Shown in pieces: positions 1-8,282 of a DNA stretch of 18,542 nt; positions within the stretch are counted from its first letter, which is position 1; every line of letters begins with the position of its first letter. Made by a program: the position numbers and the translations under genes. The DNA comes from Dehalococcoidia bacterium UBA4060 (GTDB lineage Bacteria > Chloroflexota > Dehalococcoidia > GIF9 > UBA5629), in the NCBI GenBank assembly GCA_002383665.1, contig DFZI01000066.1:12104-30645 (forward strand). Direction: 5' to 3'. Below the pieces are notes generated by a model. That model was given only the letters and a program-made list of their open reading frames with translations. It searched no databases and was not told the DNA's origin.

Positions 1-867
1 TTCGATATAATCCACTTGCATGAACCCTTCATTCCCATGCTCTGCCTGAGCATGCTGTTGGAATCCCGGGCCATCAATGTCGGCACATTTCACGCCTGCC
101 ATGACCATTCCACCGTGTACTGGCTGGGTCAGCCCCTTATGCGGAAGCTGGGCACCAGACTGCACGGCAAGATAGCTGTCTCCCAGCCTGCGCTCGATTA
201 TATTTCCAGATACCTCCCCAGTGTGTATCGCATAATCCCCAACGGCGTCGATACCAGGCACTACCATAGGGAGGGGCCGGTCAGGGAGGAATTCAAGGAT
301 GGTAAGCTGAATATACTTTTCGTCGGCAGATTGGAGGAGCGCAAGGGTGTAAGCGACCTGATACGTGCCTGTGCACTGGTGAAAAAAGAATACCCCAACT
401 TTCGTCTGATCATAGCCGGGCCGGGCCTTAAGCTGCGTTATTATTATCAAATGCTGGCTCAAACCCTATTGGGGGATCAGGCTGTATTCACCATGTATGT
501 GCCATTCGACCAGTTGCCCCAATACTATCGGACGGCCGATATCTTCTGTGCCCCGGCCAGCGGAGGGGAAAGCTTTGGTATCGTACTGCTGGAGGCCATG
601 GCCAGTGGCACTCCCGTCGTGGCTACCAGTATACCCGGCTATGCCAGCGTAATAACACATGGACAGAACGGGCTGCTGGCCAGGCCACAGGATGAACGCT
701 CGATTGCCGATGCCCTGCTTACCCTGATCCACGATACCAACTTGAGACAGCGTATCATAGAGAACGGCCTTGTTACTGCAGAAAAATATAGCTGGGAAAA
801 TGTCAGCAGGCAGGTTGATGAATACTACCGCTACCTCATTAATGCCCATCACAAAGAGGTCGCCTAA
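1..867 (+). CDS. GT4-family glycosyltransferase, PimA-like, 5' end cut by window
   Basis: This is the C-terminal 288 residues of a group-1 (GT4, GT-B fold) glycosyltransferase. The frame is already open at base 1 (FDIIHLHEPF), so roughly 90 residues are missing upstream; the TTG at 16 is not a real start. The Rossmann-like donor domain is complete. It has VGRLEERKG (R and K at about residues 110 and 115 of the fragment, matching donor-phosphate contacts) and the E-x7-E signature in GGESFGIVLLEAMASG (E190 and E198). That last block closely resembles mycobacterial PimA, the mannosyltransferase that glycosylates phosphatidylinositol on the cytoplasmic membrane face. The stop codon directly abuts the TTG start of a CDP-alcohol phosphatidyltransferase, supporting a role in glycolipid synthesis. 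GT4 assignment is secure; the acceptor and sugar are inferred from resemblance and context. Confidence 0.85.
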   Translation, partial: FDIIHLHEPFIPMLCLSMLLESRAINVGTFHACHDHSTVYWLGQPLMRKLGTRLHGKIAVSQPALDYISRYLPSVYRIIPNGVDTRHYHREGPVREEFKDGKLNILFVGRLEERKGVSDLIRACALVKKEYPNFRLIIAGPGLKLRYYYQMLAQTLLGDQAVFTMYVPFDQLPQYYRTADIFCAPASGGESFGIVLLEAMASGTPVVATSIPGYASVITHGQNGLLARPQDERSIADALLTLIHDTNLRQRIIENGLVTAEKYSWENVSRQVDEYYRYLINAHHKEVA

Positions 868-1473
868 TTGTCCACAATGCAGGAACTCCGTAAAAAACTC
901 CAGCAGGCTATCACTGGCCCTCTGGTTCCTGCCGTTAACAAGCTCAGGCTGTCACCCGATGCCCTGACGGTCATCGGCATCGCACTCAATCTCGCCGCGG
1001 CGGTCATCATAGGTTTCGGCCACATATTTGCCGGCGGCATCGTATTTTTGCTGGCCGGTTTGTTCGACATGCTGGATGGGGCACTGGCGCGCCACATAGG
1101 GCAGACCAGTAAATTCGGTGCCCTGCTGGATTCTACCGCCGACCGTCTTACCGAGGCGGCTATCTTCTTCAGTTTCATCTTCATCACCACCGTGACGGTA
1201 TGGCCATACAATGTCACCCTGGAGATGGTGTTTATTTTTCTGGCTGCCACAGGCTCTTTTCTTACCAGCTACATACGTGCCAGGGCTGAGGGTCTGAATA
1301 TCAACTGCACCGTCGGCATTTTCACACGCCCCGAGCGTGTGATCGTGCTGACACTGGGCCTACTTCTAAACGCGGTCTTCATTGCCGTCGCTATAGTAGT
1401 CGTACTATCGTGGATAACCGTCATACAGCGTTTTATCCACGTTATGCATAATACGAGAGGCACAAAGGAATAG
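868..1473 (+). CDS. CDP-alcohol phosphatidyltransferase (PgsA / PI-phosphate synthase type)
   Basis: This 201-residue integral membrane enzyme transfers a phosphatidyl group from CDP-diacylglycerol to an alcohol phosphate. The full family signature is visible: D67-x2-D70-G-x2-A-R75-x8-G84-x3-D88-x3-D92, which binds two metals and the CDP moiety. Hydrophobic segments lie at about residues 34-66, 95-115, 120-135 and 158-185. The TTG at 868 is preferred because AAAGAGGT at 852-859 lies 8 bases upstream; the ATG at 877 is too far away. It follows the upstream glycosyltransferase with no gap, so the two are co-translated. Whether the acceptor is glycerol-3-phosphate (PgsA), inositol phosphate (PIP synthase) or something else cannot be decided from the motif. 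The PimA-like neighbour favours an inositol-phosphate acceptor, but only by inference. Confidence 0.85.
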   Translation: MSTMQELRKKLQQAITGPLVPAVNKLRLSPDALTVIGIALNLAAAVIIGFGHIFAGGIVFLLAGLFDMLDGALARHIGQTSKFGALLDSTADRLTEAAIFFSFIFITTVTVWPYNVTLEMVFIFLAATGSFLTSYIRARAEGLNINCTVGIFTRPERVIVLTLGLLLNAVFIAVAIVVVLSWITVIQRFIHVMHNTRGTKE

Positions 1474-1502
1474 TTGACAGGCTGCCGTTACTATTTTATT
1501 AT
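1474..1502 (+). promoter_or_regulatory. sigma-70-type promoter for purA
   Basis: A perfect -35 TTGACA at 1474-1479 is followed after exactly 17 bases by TATTAT at 1497-1502. Transcription would start near 1509, giving a leader of about 40 nt to the purA ATG. The -35 box begins at the base right after the stop codon of the preceding gene, so purA can be transcribed independently of the lipid genes. Confidence 0.7.
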
Positions 1503-1549
1503 GAGCGGCTGTGTGCCAATTAAAGGTATGAACATATCAGGAAGATACT

Positions 1550-2833
1550 ATGTCAGTTGTAGCAGTTATAGGTGCCCAGTGGGGCGATGAAGGGAAAGGA
1601 AAAATCGTTGACCTTCTCGCAGAGAAGGCGGATGCCGTTATACGCTACTCCGGCGGCGACAACGCCGGCCATACGGTTATCAACCCCAAGGGCGAATTCA
1701 AGCTGCACATAGTTCCCTCCGGCATTTTTTACCCGCACGCCGCCTGCATCATCGGCAACGGCGTCGTTATCAATCCCAGGGTCCTGCTGTTTGAGATGGA
1801 CAGCCTTATAAGCAGTGGCGTCGATATCAGCAACCTCCATATCAGCGACCGTGCCCACGTTATCATGCCGTGGCATATACTCCTGGACGGTCTGGAGGAA
1901 GAAACCCTGGGTCAGGGTGCCATCGGCACCACCAAAAAAGGAATCGGTCCCGCCTTCGCCGATAAGGCTGCGCGCAAGGGCATACGTACCTGTGATCTGC
2001 TCGATCCGGATAAATTCAAAGCACGCCTTGCTGAAGTCCTGTCCTCCAAGAACGACCTGCTGACCAAGATTTACAACAGGCCCCCCTTCGAAATGGAGGC
2101 GGTCTTCAGTGAATATGATGGCTATGCACAGAGACTTAAGGCCTTTATCAAAGATACCACGTCGATGATCAGCGACCTTTTGGTTAAGGGCAGCAACATA
2201 GTCCTGGAAGGTGCCCAGGGAACCATGCTCGACACGGATTTTGGCTCCTATCCCTTTGTTACTTCGTCGTCGCCGTTGGCTGCAGGTGCCTGCCTGGGGT
2301 CGGGCATTAACCCCCGCAAAATCGACCACGTGGTGGGCATTTTCAAGGCCTATACCACCAGGGTAGGAGGAGGGCCGATGCCAACCGAGCTTAATGATAG
2401 CGTCGGCCAATATATACGCGAACGCGCCCATGAATACGGCGCCACCACCGGCAGGGCACGCCGCTGCGGGTGGTTCGATGCTGTGGTAGGCCGCTACAGC
2501 ACCGGGCTAAATGGCTTCACCAGCGGCATTCTCACACGCCTGGATGTGCTCGACGAACTGGAGACCGTCAAGATATGTGTTGGGTATAAGGTGGACAATA
2601 AAACCGTCGACCGCTTCCCCGCCGACATCAGCACGCTGGAAAACTGTCAGCCCGTGTACGAGGAATTCCCGGGCTGGAAGGCACCTACCAGCGATATACG
2701 TGAGTTTAAAAAGCTGCCGCCTAACGCCATCCGCTATGTGCAAAGGCTGGAAAAACTCATCGGCTGCCGTTTCCACATCATCTCCATCGGCCCGCGCCGC
2801 GACCAGAACATCACCATTAAAAAGATTATTTAA
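1550..2833 (+). CDS. purA: Adenylosuccinate synthetase
   Basis: PurA converts IMP, aspartate and GTP to adenylosuccinate, the committed cytoplasmic step toward AMP. The 427-residue length is typical. The N-terminal GTP-binding loop GAQWGDEGKGK spans residues 8-18 (catalytic D13, Mg/phosphate contacts), followed by GDNAGHT with the catalytic H41. The IMP-binding GTTKKGIGPA block lies near residue 125, and the conserved TTGRARRCGWFD block near residue 300. The ATG at 1550 has AGGAAG at 1539-1544 five bases upstream. A near-consensus promoter lies in the 76-base gap before it. It converges with dapA, whose end lies 44 bases away; that gap has only a weak 5-bp stem (2835-2853) without a T-tract, so no convincing terminator is seen. 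Confidence 0.98.
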   Translation: MSVVAVIGAQWGDEGKGKIVDLLAEKADAVIRYSGGDNAGHTVINPKGEFKLHIVPSGIFYPHAACIIGNGVVINPRVLLFEMDSLISSGVDISNLHISDRAHVIMPWHILLDGLEEETLGQGAIGTTKKGIGPAFADKAARKGIRTCDLLDPDKFKARLAEVLSSKNDLLTKIYNRPPFEMEAVFSEYDGYAQRLKAFIKDTTSMISDLLVKGSNIVLEGAQGTMLDTDFGSYPFVTSSSPLAAGACLGSGINPRKIDHVVGIFKAYTTRVGGGPMPTELNDSVGQYIRERAHEYGATTGRARRCGWFDAVVGRYSTGLNGFTSGILTRLDVLDELETVKICVGYKVDNKTVDRFPADISTLENCQPVYEEFPGWKAPTSDIREFKKLPPNAIRYVQRLEKLIGCRFHIISIGPRRDQNITIKKII

Positions 2834-2877
2834 ACAGACTGCTCCATCGTCTGAGAAAGGCAGCTACTATATGATCC

Positions 2878-3771
2878 TTAATCCAGGGACAGGTCTATCT
2901 TAAATGTTTTCAGTGTCGTTTCAATAACCGCCCTTGTCTTCTCATCAGGCTCAGTCAGCGGCAGACGGGGCCTGCCCACTCTGAAACCAAGTTGGTTAAG
3001 GGCGTACTTGATGGGCATCGGGTTGCCCACCAGAAACATGGCGTTGACCAGAGGCAGGAAGCTGCGGTGGAGACGAGCGGCCTCTTCGATCTTACCTGCC
3101 AGCAGGCTGTCAATCATTTTGTGATATTGCTTGCCGACCAGATGCGTGATCACGCCGATCACCCCATATCCTCCCAGGTTCATCACATTGAAGGTATCTG
3201 CATCATTGCCACTATAAACAATAAAGTCCTTGTCGGCACCATCAATGATCCTGGCAATCTGCGTAAAATCGGCGCTTGCCTCTTTCACACCGACGATATT
3301 GTCGATCTTGCTCAACTTAATCATCGTATCGGCAGAGAGATTGGTCACGGTACGTGATGGCACATTATAAATAATACAGGGCAGCTTTGTTTTAGAGGCA
3401 ATCGCCTTAAAATGCTCGTAAAGGCCGTCCTGGGTGGGGCGGTTGTAATAGGGCACAGTCAGCAGGCAGGCATCCACTCCCGTTTTCTCAGCTTCGAGGG
3501 TCAAATTTATGCTCTCCTGTGTGTTGTAGTTGCCCGTCCCTGCCACAATCATGGCAGCCTTGCCTGCGGTCGATTTTATCTCGGCAAAAAGGCGCAGCTT
3601 CTCCTCGGTAGTGAGAGTTGGGCTTTCACCGGTCGTACCGCTTACTACAAGCCCATCGCTTCCCGAAGTTAGCAGCGCCAGGGCCAGCTTCTTAGCTTGG
3701 TCATAATCTACCCGCCCCTTCTCATCAAAGGGAGTGACCATAGCAGTTAACAGACGCCCGAACTTGTTCAT
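2878..3771 (-). CDS. dapA: 4-hydroxy-tetrahydrodipicolinate synthase
   Basis: DapA condenses pyruvate with aspartate-4-semialdehyde to give 4-hydroxy-tetrahydrodipicolinate, the first committed step of lysine/diaminopimelate synthesis. The 297-residue TIM barrel shows SGTTGES (residues 44-50, T46/T47 in the proton relay), Y109, YNVPSRT with Y135 and R140, and the Schiff-base lysine K163 in GVKEAS. The ATG overlaps the asd stop codon in an ATGA arrangement (3768-3771), with a GGGGGAG ribosome-binding site inside the end of asd, so translation is coupled. It is the last gene of the minus-strand operon, so its substrate-supplying enzyme (asd) is made from the same message. No attenuator or lysine riboswitch is visible close to it. 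Confidence 0.97.
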   Translation of the reverse strand: MNKFGRLLTAMVTPFDEKGRVDYDQAKKLALALLTSGSDGLVVSGTTGESPTLTTEEKLRLFAEIKSTAGKAAMIVAGTGNYNTQESINLTLEAEKTGVDACLLTVPYYNRPTQDGLYEHFKAIASKTKLPCIIYNVPSRTVTNLSADTMIKLSKIDNIVGVKEASADFTQIARIIDGADKDFIVYSGNDADTFNVMNLGGYGVIGVITHLVGKQYHKMIDSLLAGKIEEAARLHRSFLPLVNAMFLVGNPMPIKYALNQLGFRVGRPRLPLTEPDEKTRAVIETTLKTFKIDLSLD

Positions 3772-4808
3772 CTCTCCCCCTGTTTAGCTGGCTTGATCCA
3801 GCTATTTTTTACGGCCTCCTCGGCGATCTGGACCGCATTGAGGGCAGCGCCTTTGCGGATGTTGTCAGCAACCACCCACATCACCAGCCCGTTAAGATAT
3901 GATGCATCCGAGCGTATCCGCCCGACATAAACGTCGTCGGTGCCAGCGGCCAGCCATGGCTGCGGGTAAAGGCTGACATTGGGATCATCCAGCACTTTTA
4001 TCCCGGGGGCCTTGCTCAAAATAGACCTGGCCTCTTCCGGTGACATATACTCGGTAAATTCAATATGGATTGCTTCGCTATGGCTGATGAAAACTGGTAC
4101 CCTCACACAGGTGGCCGAGACTGCAATATTATCAGCATGCATAATCTTACGGGTCTCTTCCAGCATCTTCCATTCTTCCTTGGTATAGCCGTTCTCAAGG
4201 AACACATCGATCTCGGGCAGCAGGTTGAAGGCGATCTGGTGCGCGTAGACGTGAGGGACAACATTGCCGCCTTCCAGCACGGTCTTGGCCTGCTTGGTCA
4301 GCTCCTCCACGGCGGCAAGTCCCGTGCCCGACACAGATTGGTAGGTTGCGACCACGATGCGTTTGATCGGGTTGACCCTGTGAAGCGGGTAAAGTGCCAT
4401 TACCATCTGTATTGTAGAGCAATTGGGGTTGGCGATGATACCTCTGTGCTTCTTAATATCTTCAGCGTTAATTTCCGGCACTACCAGCGGCACACGCGGA
4501 TCCATCCGCCAGGCGGCGCTGTTATCCACGACCAGTGCCCCTGCCCTGGCTGCAATGGGGGCAAAATGCTTGCTAATATCCGCGCCGGCGGAGAAAAGCG
4601 CTATGTCAATGTTATCGAAAGAATCGCTTACCGTCTCTTTGACCGTGACCTCCTGGTGGCCGACAAACATCATCCTGCCTGCCGAGCGATCGGAAGCATA
4701 CAGTTCTATATTTTTTGCCGGGAATTTTCTCTGCAGGAGCACTTTGATAAACTCCTGTCCAACCATGCCGGTGGCGCCGACGATCGCTACATTGTATCCA
4801 TTATCCAT
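3768..4808 (-). CDS. asd: Aspartate-semialdehyde dehydrogenase
   Basis: Asd reduces aspartyl-4-phosphate to aspartate-4-semialdehyde with NADPH, feeding the lysine, threonine and methionine branches. The 346 residues begin with a Rossmann NADP loop, GATGMVGQEF (residues 11-20). The catalytic cysteine is C130 in ANPNCSTIQ. The substrate-binding arginine and catalytic histidine appear as R236 and H243 in VRVPVFISHSEAIH. The start ATG at 4808 has GGGAG six bases upstream and overlaps the end of dapB by 8 bases (4801-4808), while its own stop overlaps the dapA start by 4 bases. These overlaps tie dapB, asd and dapA into one translationally coupled block. The N-terminal loop GATGMVG rather than GWRGMVG fits the Gram-positive-type subgroup. 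Confidence 0.97.
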   Translation of the reverse strand: MDNGYNVAIVGATGMVGQEFIKVLLQRKFPAKNIELYASDRSAGRMMFVGHQEVTVKETVSDSFDNIDIALFSAGADISKHFAPIAARAGALVVDNSAAWRMDPRVPLVVPEINAEDIKKHRGIIANPNCSTIQMVMALYPLHRVNPIKRIVVATYQSVSGTGLAAVEELTKQAKTVLEGGNVVPHVYAHQIAFNLLPEIDVFLENGYTKEEWKMLEETRKIMHADNIAVSATCVRVPVFISHSEAIHIEFTEYMSPEEARSILSKAPGIKVLDDPNVSLYPQPWLAAGTDDVYVGRIRSDASYLNGLVMWVVADNIRKGAALNAVQIAEEAVKNSWIKPAKQGER

Positions 4809-5613
4809 TATTCTCTCCCAGATTTAGAAGTGAATGCAGACCCACAACCAGTCCCTGGAGCTTGACCACCTCTTTGATGGCGAGTATCACACCCGGCATA
4901 TAGCTCTCCCTGCTGAATGTATCATGCCTGATCGTGAGCGTCTGCCCCAGTGTTCCGAAAATAACTTCCTGGCTGGCGACCGGGCCGGGCAGCCGCACGC
5001 TATGTATGGCTACACCATCCTTCTGACCGCCGCGTGTGCCTCGCAGTGTCTCCTTCTCCGTTCGAGGATATTTGAAAGGCTTGCCCCTGGCTTCAAGCAT
5101 GGCATCGGCAGTCGCCAGCGCCGTGCCCGATGGGGCATCGGCCTTCCTGTCATGATGCATCTCGATGATCTCGGCATTATCGAAATATCTGGCTGCGATA
5201 CTTGCCATGTGCATCATTATCACCGCACCTATGGCAAAGTTGGGTGCTACCACAGCACCTTTTTTATATCGTTCGGCCAGCTCACCAATCTCCTTGAGAT
5301 CGGCTTCTTTCAGCCCGGTTGTGCCCATGACCAGATGTGATCCATTCTTGAGCGCCAGCCTGGCCGAGCCGAGGGCAGCACCTGCCACCGTAAAATCAAC
5401 CACCACGTCCGGATGGTGCATCTCTATCAGCGTCGCCAGATCCGGATACAGAGGCACCCGGTTGTCATAGCCCTGGACTGATATATTTCCTTTATCCGCC
5501 CTGATATCGGAGGCACACGTTAAGATAAGGTCGGGATCAGCTACTACGGCGCTCACCACCTGCTCTCCCATCCTTCCTAAGGCACCGTTGACCGCTACCT
5601 TGATCTGTGACAT
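4801..5613 (-). CDS. dapB: 4-hydroxy-tetrahydrodipicolinate reductase
   Basis: DapB reduces the DapA product to tetrahydrodipicolinate with NAD(P)H. The 270-residue protein has the nucleotide-binding loop VNGALGRMG (residues 8-16), the MGTTG block (96-100), and the substrate-binding/catalytic stretch EMHHDRKADAPSGTA (151-165) with H153/H154 and K157. The C-terminal HSVRLPG, EVIFG and GQTL blocks are also present. The ATG at 5613 has a GAGG site (complement of 5621-5624) seven bases upstream. It lies 40 bases after pnp and overlaps asd. No later dap genes are in this window, so whether the product goes to lysine by the aminotransferase, succinylase or dehydrogenase route cannot be told here. 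Confidence 0.96.
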   Translation of the reverse strand: MSQIKVAVNGALGRMGEQVVSAVVADPDLILTCASDIRADKGNISVQGYDNRVPLYPDLATLIEMHHPDVVVDFTVAGAALGSARLALKNGSHLVMGTTGLKEADLKEIGELAERYKKGAVVAPNFAIGAVIMMHMASIAARYFDNAEIIEMHHDRKADAPSGTALATADAMLEARGKPFKYPRTEKETLRGTRGGQKDGVAIHSVRLPGPVASQEVIFGTLGQTLTIRHDTFSRESYMPGVILAIKEVVKLQGLVVGLHSLLNLGENNG

Positions 5614-5653
5614 GCTACAACCTCGCTTAGTTATTCAAAAACCGGTCCCGCTT

Positions 5654-7861
5654 CTAATTTTTCCTGTGCGGATGGCCGCGGTGTTCTTCCCTCGGGGCTT
5701 TGCTATGACCGCCACTGAATCCACCGGGCCGCCGGGGAGGGGGTGAATGCCTGTCCTCACCCACAGGTGCGGGAGACGAAGACTCGCCGGTGAAAACGGC
5801 CTTGCGTGAAAGGTTGATGCGGCCCATCCGGTCGATCTCGGTAACTTTGACCATGATCTCATCACCGACCTTGACCACATCTTCAACTCTGGCCACGTGA
5901 TGGTCTGCCAGCTCGCTTATGTGCACAAGTCCTTCCTTGCCGGGAAGGACTTCAACGAAAGCACCGAAGTTCTGGAGGCGTGTTACCTTGCCGGTATAAA
6001 TTGCACCGACCTCAACGTCCTGCGTGAGGCTTTCTACCTTGTGTATAGCCGCCTGTGCCTGTTCCTCACTGGTCGCGCCGATCACCACTGTGCCATCATT
6101 GGAAACATCAATAGTCGTCTTGGTCTCTTCAATAATAGCCTTGATATTCTTGCCGCCCGGGCCGATCAGTTGCCCTATCTTGTTCGGATCTATGGTGATG
6201 CGGTACATCCTGGGTGCATACTTGCTCAGGTTGGGCCTTACGCCAGGTATGGCTGCCTTGATCACCTCCAAGATCACCTTGTGCGCTTCAAGGGCCTGCA
6301 GAGTGGCCTTGGCCAGGATATCATGATGTATGCCCTGTAATTTGATATCAAGCTGGATGGCGGTGATCCCACTCAAAGTGCCTGCCACCTTGTAGTCCAT
6401 GTCACCGTAGAAATCTTCCATGCCCTCAATATCGGTCAACACCACATAGTTGTCAGGATTTTCCTTGTCAGTGACCAGGCCCATGGCGATGCCCACCACG
6501 GGTGCCTTGATCGGCACGCCGGCATCCATCAGCGACAGTGTGGATGCACAGACGCTGCCCATGGAAGTGCTACCATTAGAGCTGAGCACCTCGGAAACTA
6601 ACCTGATCGTATAGCTGAAAGACTCCTCGTCAGGTATGACCGGCAGAAGGGCCTTATGCGCAAGGGCGCCATGTCCAATCTCCCTGCGTCCCACCGATCC
6701 CAGCCTCTTAACCTCGCCGGTCGAGAAGGGCGGGAAATTATAGTGGTGCATGAAATGACGCACATCTTCCAGCCCCAGGTCGTCAACGGTCTGACCTTCA
6801 GCCATTGATCCCAGGGTGGTGATGGTTAAAACCTGCGTCTGTCCGCGCTGGAAAAGCCCTGATCCGTGCGTACGGGGTAGCAGTCCCACCTCCGCGCTCA
6901 AGGGACGTATCTGAGTGAGCTCACGCCCATCCAGGTGCTTGTGCGCGGTAATTATCTTCTTGCGTGCCACCTTTTTCTGCACCTCATCCAGCGCCAGATG
7001 GATATCCGCCTCGGCATAAGTATCTTTCAGCCTTCCTCTGGCCTCGACTTCAATCGCAGCCAGATCAGCCTGCCGCTTGCTCCTGTCAGACGTATCCATA
7101 GCCCTGTAGATTTTCTCATTGTAATCGCTGTAAAGGGTGGCAATAAGGTCGGTGTTAGAGCCGCTGCTGACCTCGCGCTTGGGCTTGCCCACAGCAGTGC
7201 ACATTTCGTTTTGCAGTTTGATGATCTTCTGGTTTTCCTCATGGGCCAGCCTGACAGCCTCAAGGTAGATATCGGCTGCTATCTCCTTGCAGCCGGCCTC
7301 GACCATCACGATATTCTCGCCGGAGCTGGCCACAACCAGGTCGAGCAGGCTCTCATCCATCTGCGTGAGCAGAGGATTAATCACATATTTGCCATCAATA
7401 TAACCCACACGTGTAGCGCCGATGGGGCCTGAGAAGGGGATGCTGGAGATGGACAGTGCGGCTGAAGCACCTATCACCCCCAAAATATCAGGATCGTTTT
7501 CCTGGTCGGTGGAGAGCACGGTCACCACGACCTGTATCTCGTTGGGCAGGCTCTTGAGAAAGAGGGGCCTGATCGATCGGTCGCAGAGACGGGCAGCCAA
7601 AGTTGCCTGCTCGCCGGGACGTCCTTCACGCCTTAAAAAGCTTCCGGGGATCTTGCCGACCGCATAGTGGCGTTCCTCAAAATCAACTGTAAGACGGAGA
7701 AAATCGCTGCTCTCCTTGACTTCTTCACTAATACAGGCGGTCACCAGTACGACCGTATCACCATACCTCACAGTAACAGAGCTGTTAGCCTGCTGTGCAA
7801 GCTTTCCGGTTTCGATGATAAGGTCACTGTCCCCTATATTAACTGTAAAAACCTGGGACAT
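5654..7861 (-). CDS. pnp: Polyribonucleotide nucleotidyltransferase (PNPase)
   Basis: PNPase is a trimeric 3'-5' phosphorolytic exoribonuclease that degrades RNA and can add 3' tails. All domains are present in 735 residues: a first RNase PH domain (about 10-145), an alpha-helical linker (about 235-310), a second RNase PH domain (about 315-530) with the catalytic GDMD block at 486-489, a KH domain with GPGG (567-570), and an S1 domain (about 618-686). After S1 there is a 45-residue tail rich in Pro, Gly, Arg and His, probably disordered and RNA-contacting. The ATG at 7861 has AGAAGG about seven bases upstream. It follows rpsO by 27 bases, the usual rpsO-pnp pairing, and precedes dapB by 40 bases. 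Confidence 0.98.
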   Translation of the reverse strand: MSQVFTVNIGDSDLIIETGKLAQQANSSVTVRYGDTVVLVTACISEEVKESSDFLRLTVDFEERHYAVGKIPGSFLRREGRPGEQATLAARLCDRSIRPLFLKSLPNEIQVVVTVLSTDQENDPDILGVIGASAALSISSIPFSGPIGATRVGYIDGKYVINPLLTQMDESLLDLVVASSGENIVMVEAGCKEIAADIYLEAVRLAHEENQKIIKLQNEMCTAVGKPKREVSSGSNTDLIATLYSDYNEKIYRAMDTSDRSKRQADLAAIEVEARGRLKDTYAEADIHLALDEVQKKVARKKIITAHKHLDGRELTQIRPLSAEVGLLPRTHGSGLFQRGQTQVLTITTLGSMAEGQTVDDLGLEDVRHFMHHYNFPPFSTGEVKRLGSVGRREIGHGALAHKALLPVIPDEESFSYTIRLVSEVLSSNGSTSMGSVCASTLSLMDAGVPIKAPVVGIAMGLVTDKENPDNYVVLTDIEGMEDFYGDMDYKVAGTLSGITAIQLDIKLQGIHHDILAKATLQALEAHKVILEVIKAAIPGVRPNLSKYAPRMYRITIDPNKIGQLIGPGGKNIKAIIEETKTTIDVSNDGTVVIGATSEEQAQAAIHKVESLTQDVEVGAIYTGKVTRLQNFGAFVEVLPGKEGLVHISELADHHVARVEDVVKVGDEIMVKVTEIDRMGRINLSRKAVFTGESSSPAPVGEDRHSPPPRRPGGFSGGHSKAPREEHRGHPHRKN

Positions 7862-7888
7862 TTCTAAACCTTCTTATATTTTTATTTC

Positions 7889-8152
7889 TTATTTACGCAA
7901 ACCGAGCTTGCCTATAAGATTTCTGTAACGATTGATATCTTCTTTGCTCAGATAAGCCAGCAGTCGCCTGCGTCGGCCGATGAGCTTGAGAAGGGCACGG
8001 CGGGTAGTCTGGTCATGGGGATAAGCCTTCAAATGGCCTGATAACTGGTTTATCCTTTCGGTCAGCACGGCTATCTGCACATCAGAAGAGCCGGTGTCAT
8101 TCTCATGCAGTGCATAGGTCTTCATTATTGTCGACTTTGTTTCAGTGTCCAA
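7889..8152 (-). CDS. rpsO: 30S ribosomal protein S15
   Basis: S15 is a primary 16S rRNA-binding protein of the small subunit. The 87-residue protein shows the hallmark HENDTGSSDVQIAVLTERI block (residues 16-34), the H-x6-D repeat region, and RRRRLLAYL (55-63), with a basic C-terminal LRK end. The start is TTG at 8152, supported by AGGAG seven bases upstream; the internal ATG at residue 10 would remove conserved N-terminal helix. rpsO is the first gene of the operon rpsO-pnp-dapB-asd-dapA and has an extended -10 promoter about 50 bases upstream. The short leader (about 40 nt) shows no obvious large structure. Confidence 0.97.
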   Translation of the reverse strand: MDTETKSTIMKTYALHENDTGSSDVQIAVLTERINQLSGHLKAYPHDQTTRRALLKLIGRRRRLLAYLSKEDINRYRNLIGKLGLRK

Positions 8153-8198
8153 TGCCTTACTCCTGTAATACGTAAAACTCTCTAAACTATAAGCGTTG

Positions 8199-8207
8199 AT
8201 TATATCA
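8199..8207 (-). promoter_or_regulatory. Extended -10 promoter of the rpsO-pnp-dap operon
   Basis: On the minus strand TGATATAAT (8207 to 8199) is a perfect extended -10 element. The best upstream hexamer is a weak ATTACA-like sequence at a long (19-base) spacing, so the TG extension probably carries recognition. Transcription would start near 8192, giving a leader of about 40 nt to the rpsO TTG. The TGA of the element is also the stop codon of the short hicA-like relic frame. Confidence 0.6.
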
Positions 8208-8282
8208 CAGCACGCCCATCTTGTGTAATAAAATGTGCTTCCAATGTAGTAATAGGAGTCTTTGGCAGTGCAAATTACTCAC
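8205..8282 (-). pseudogene. Possible hicA toxin relic (very short)
   Basis: A GTG at 8282 overlaps the TGA of the hicB-like frame (GTGA coupling) and opens a 25-residue frame beginning VSNL and containing QRLL and KHILLHKMG. HicA proteins often start with a short SxLP-like segment and carry a GSHxxLxxxDG block. The resemblance here would require an internal deletion of about 15 residues and loss of the C-terminus. The evidence is mainly position: it sits where hicA would follow hicB. The resemblance alone is weak and could be chance. Confidence 0.25.

Noticed and set aside
1553..2431. 292-residue minus-strand open frame opposite purA
   Set aside because: It lies wholly antisense to a clearly conserved gene, and its composition is a by-product of purA codon use.
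2835..2853. Stem CAGAC/GTCTG between convergent purA and dapA as a bidirectional terminator
   Set aside because: Only 5 bp with a 9-base loop and no T-tract on either strand.
4065..4865. 266-residue plus-strand frame opposite asd and the dapB end
   Set aside because: Antisense shadow of asd; no recognisable domain, rich in His/Asp/Gly as expected from the complementary frame.
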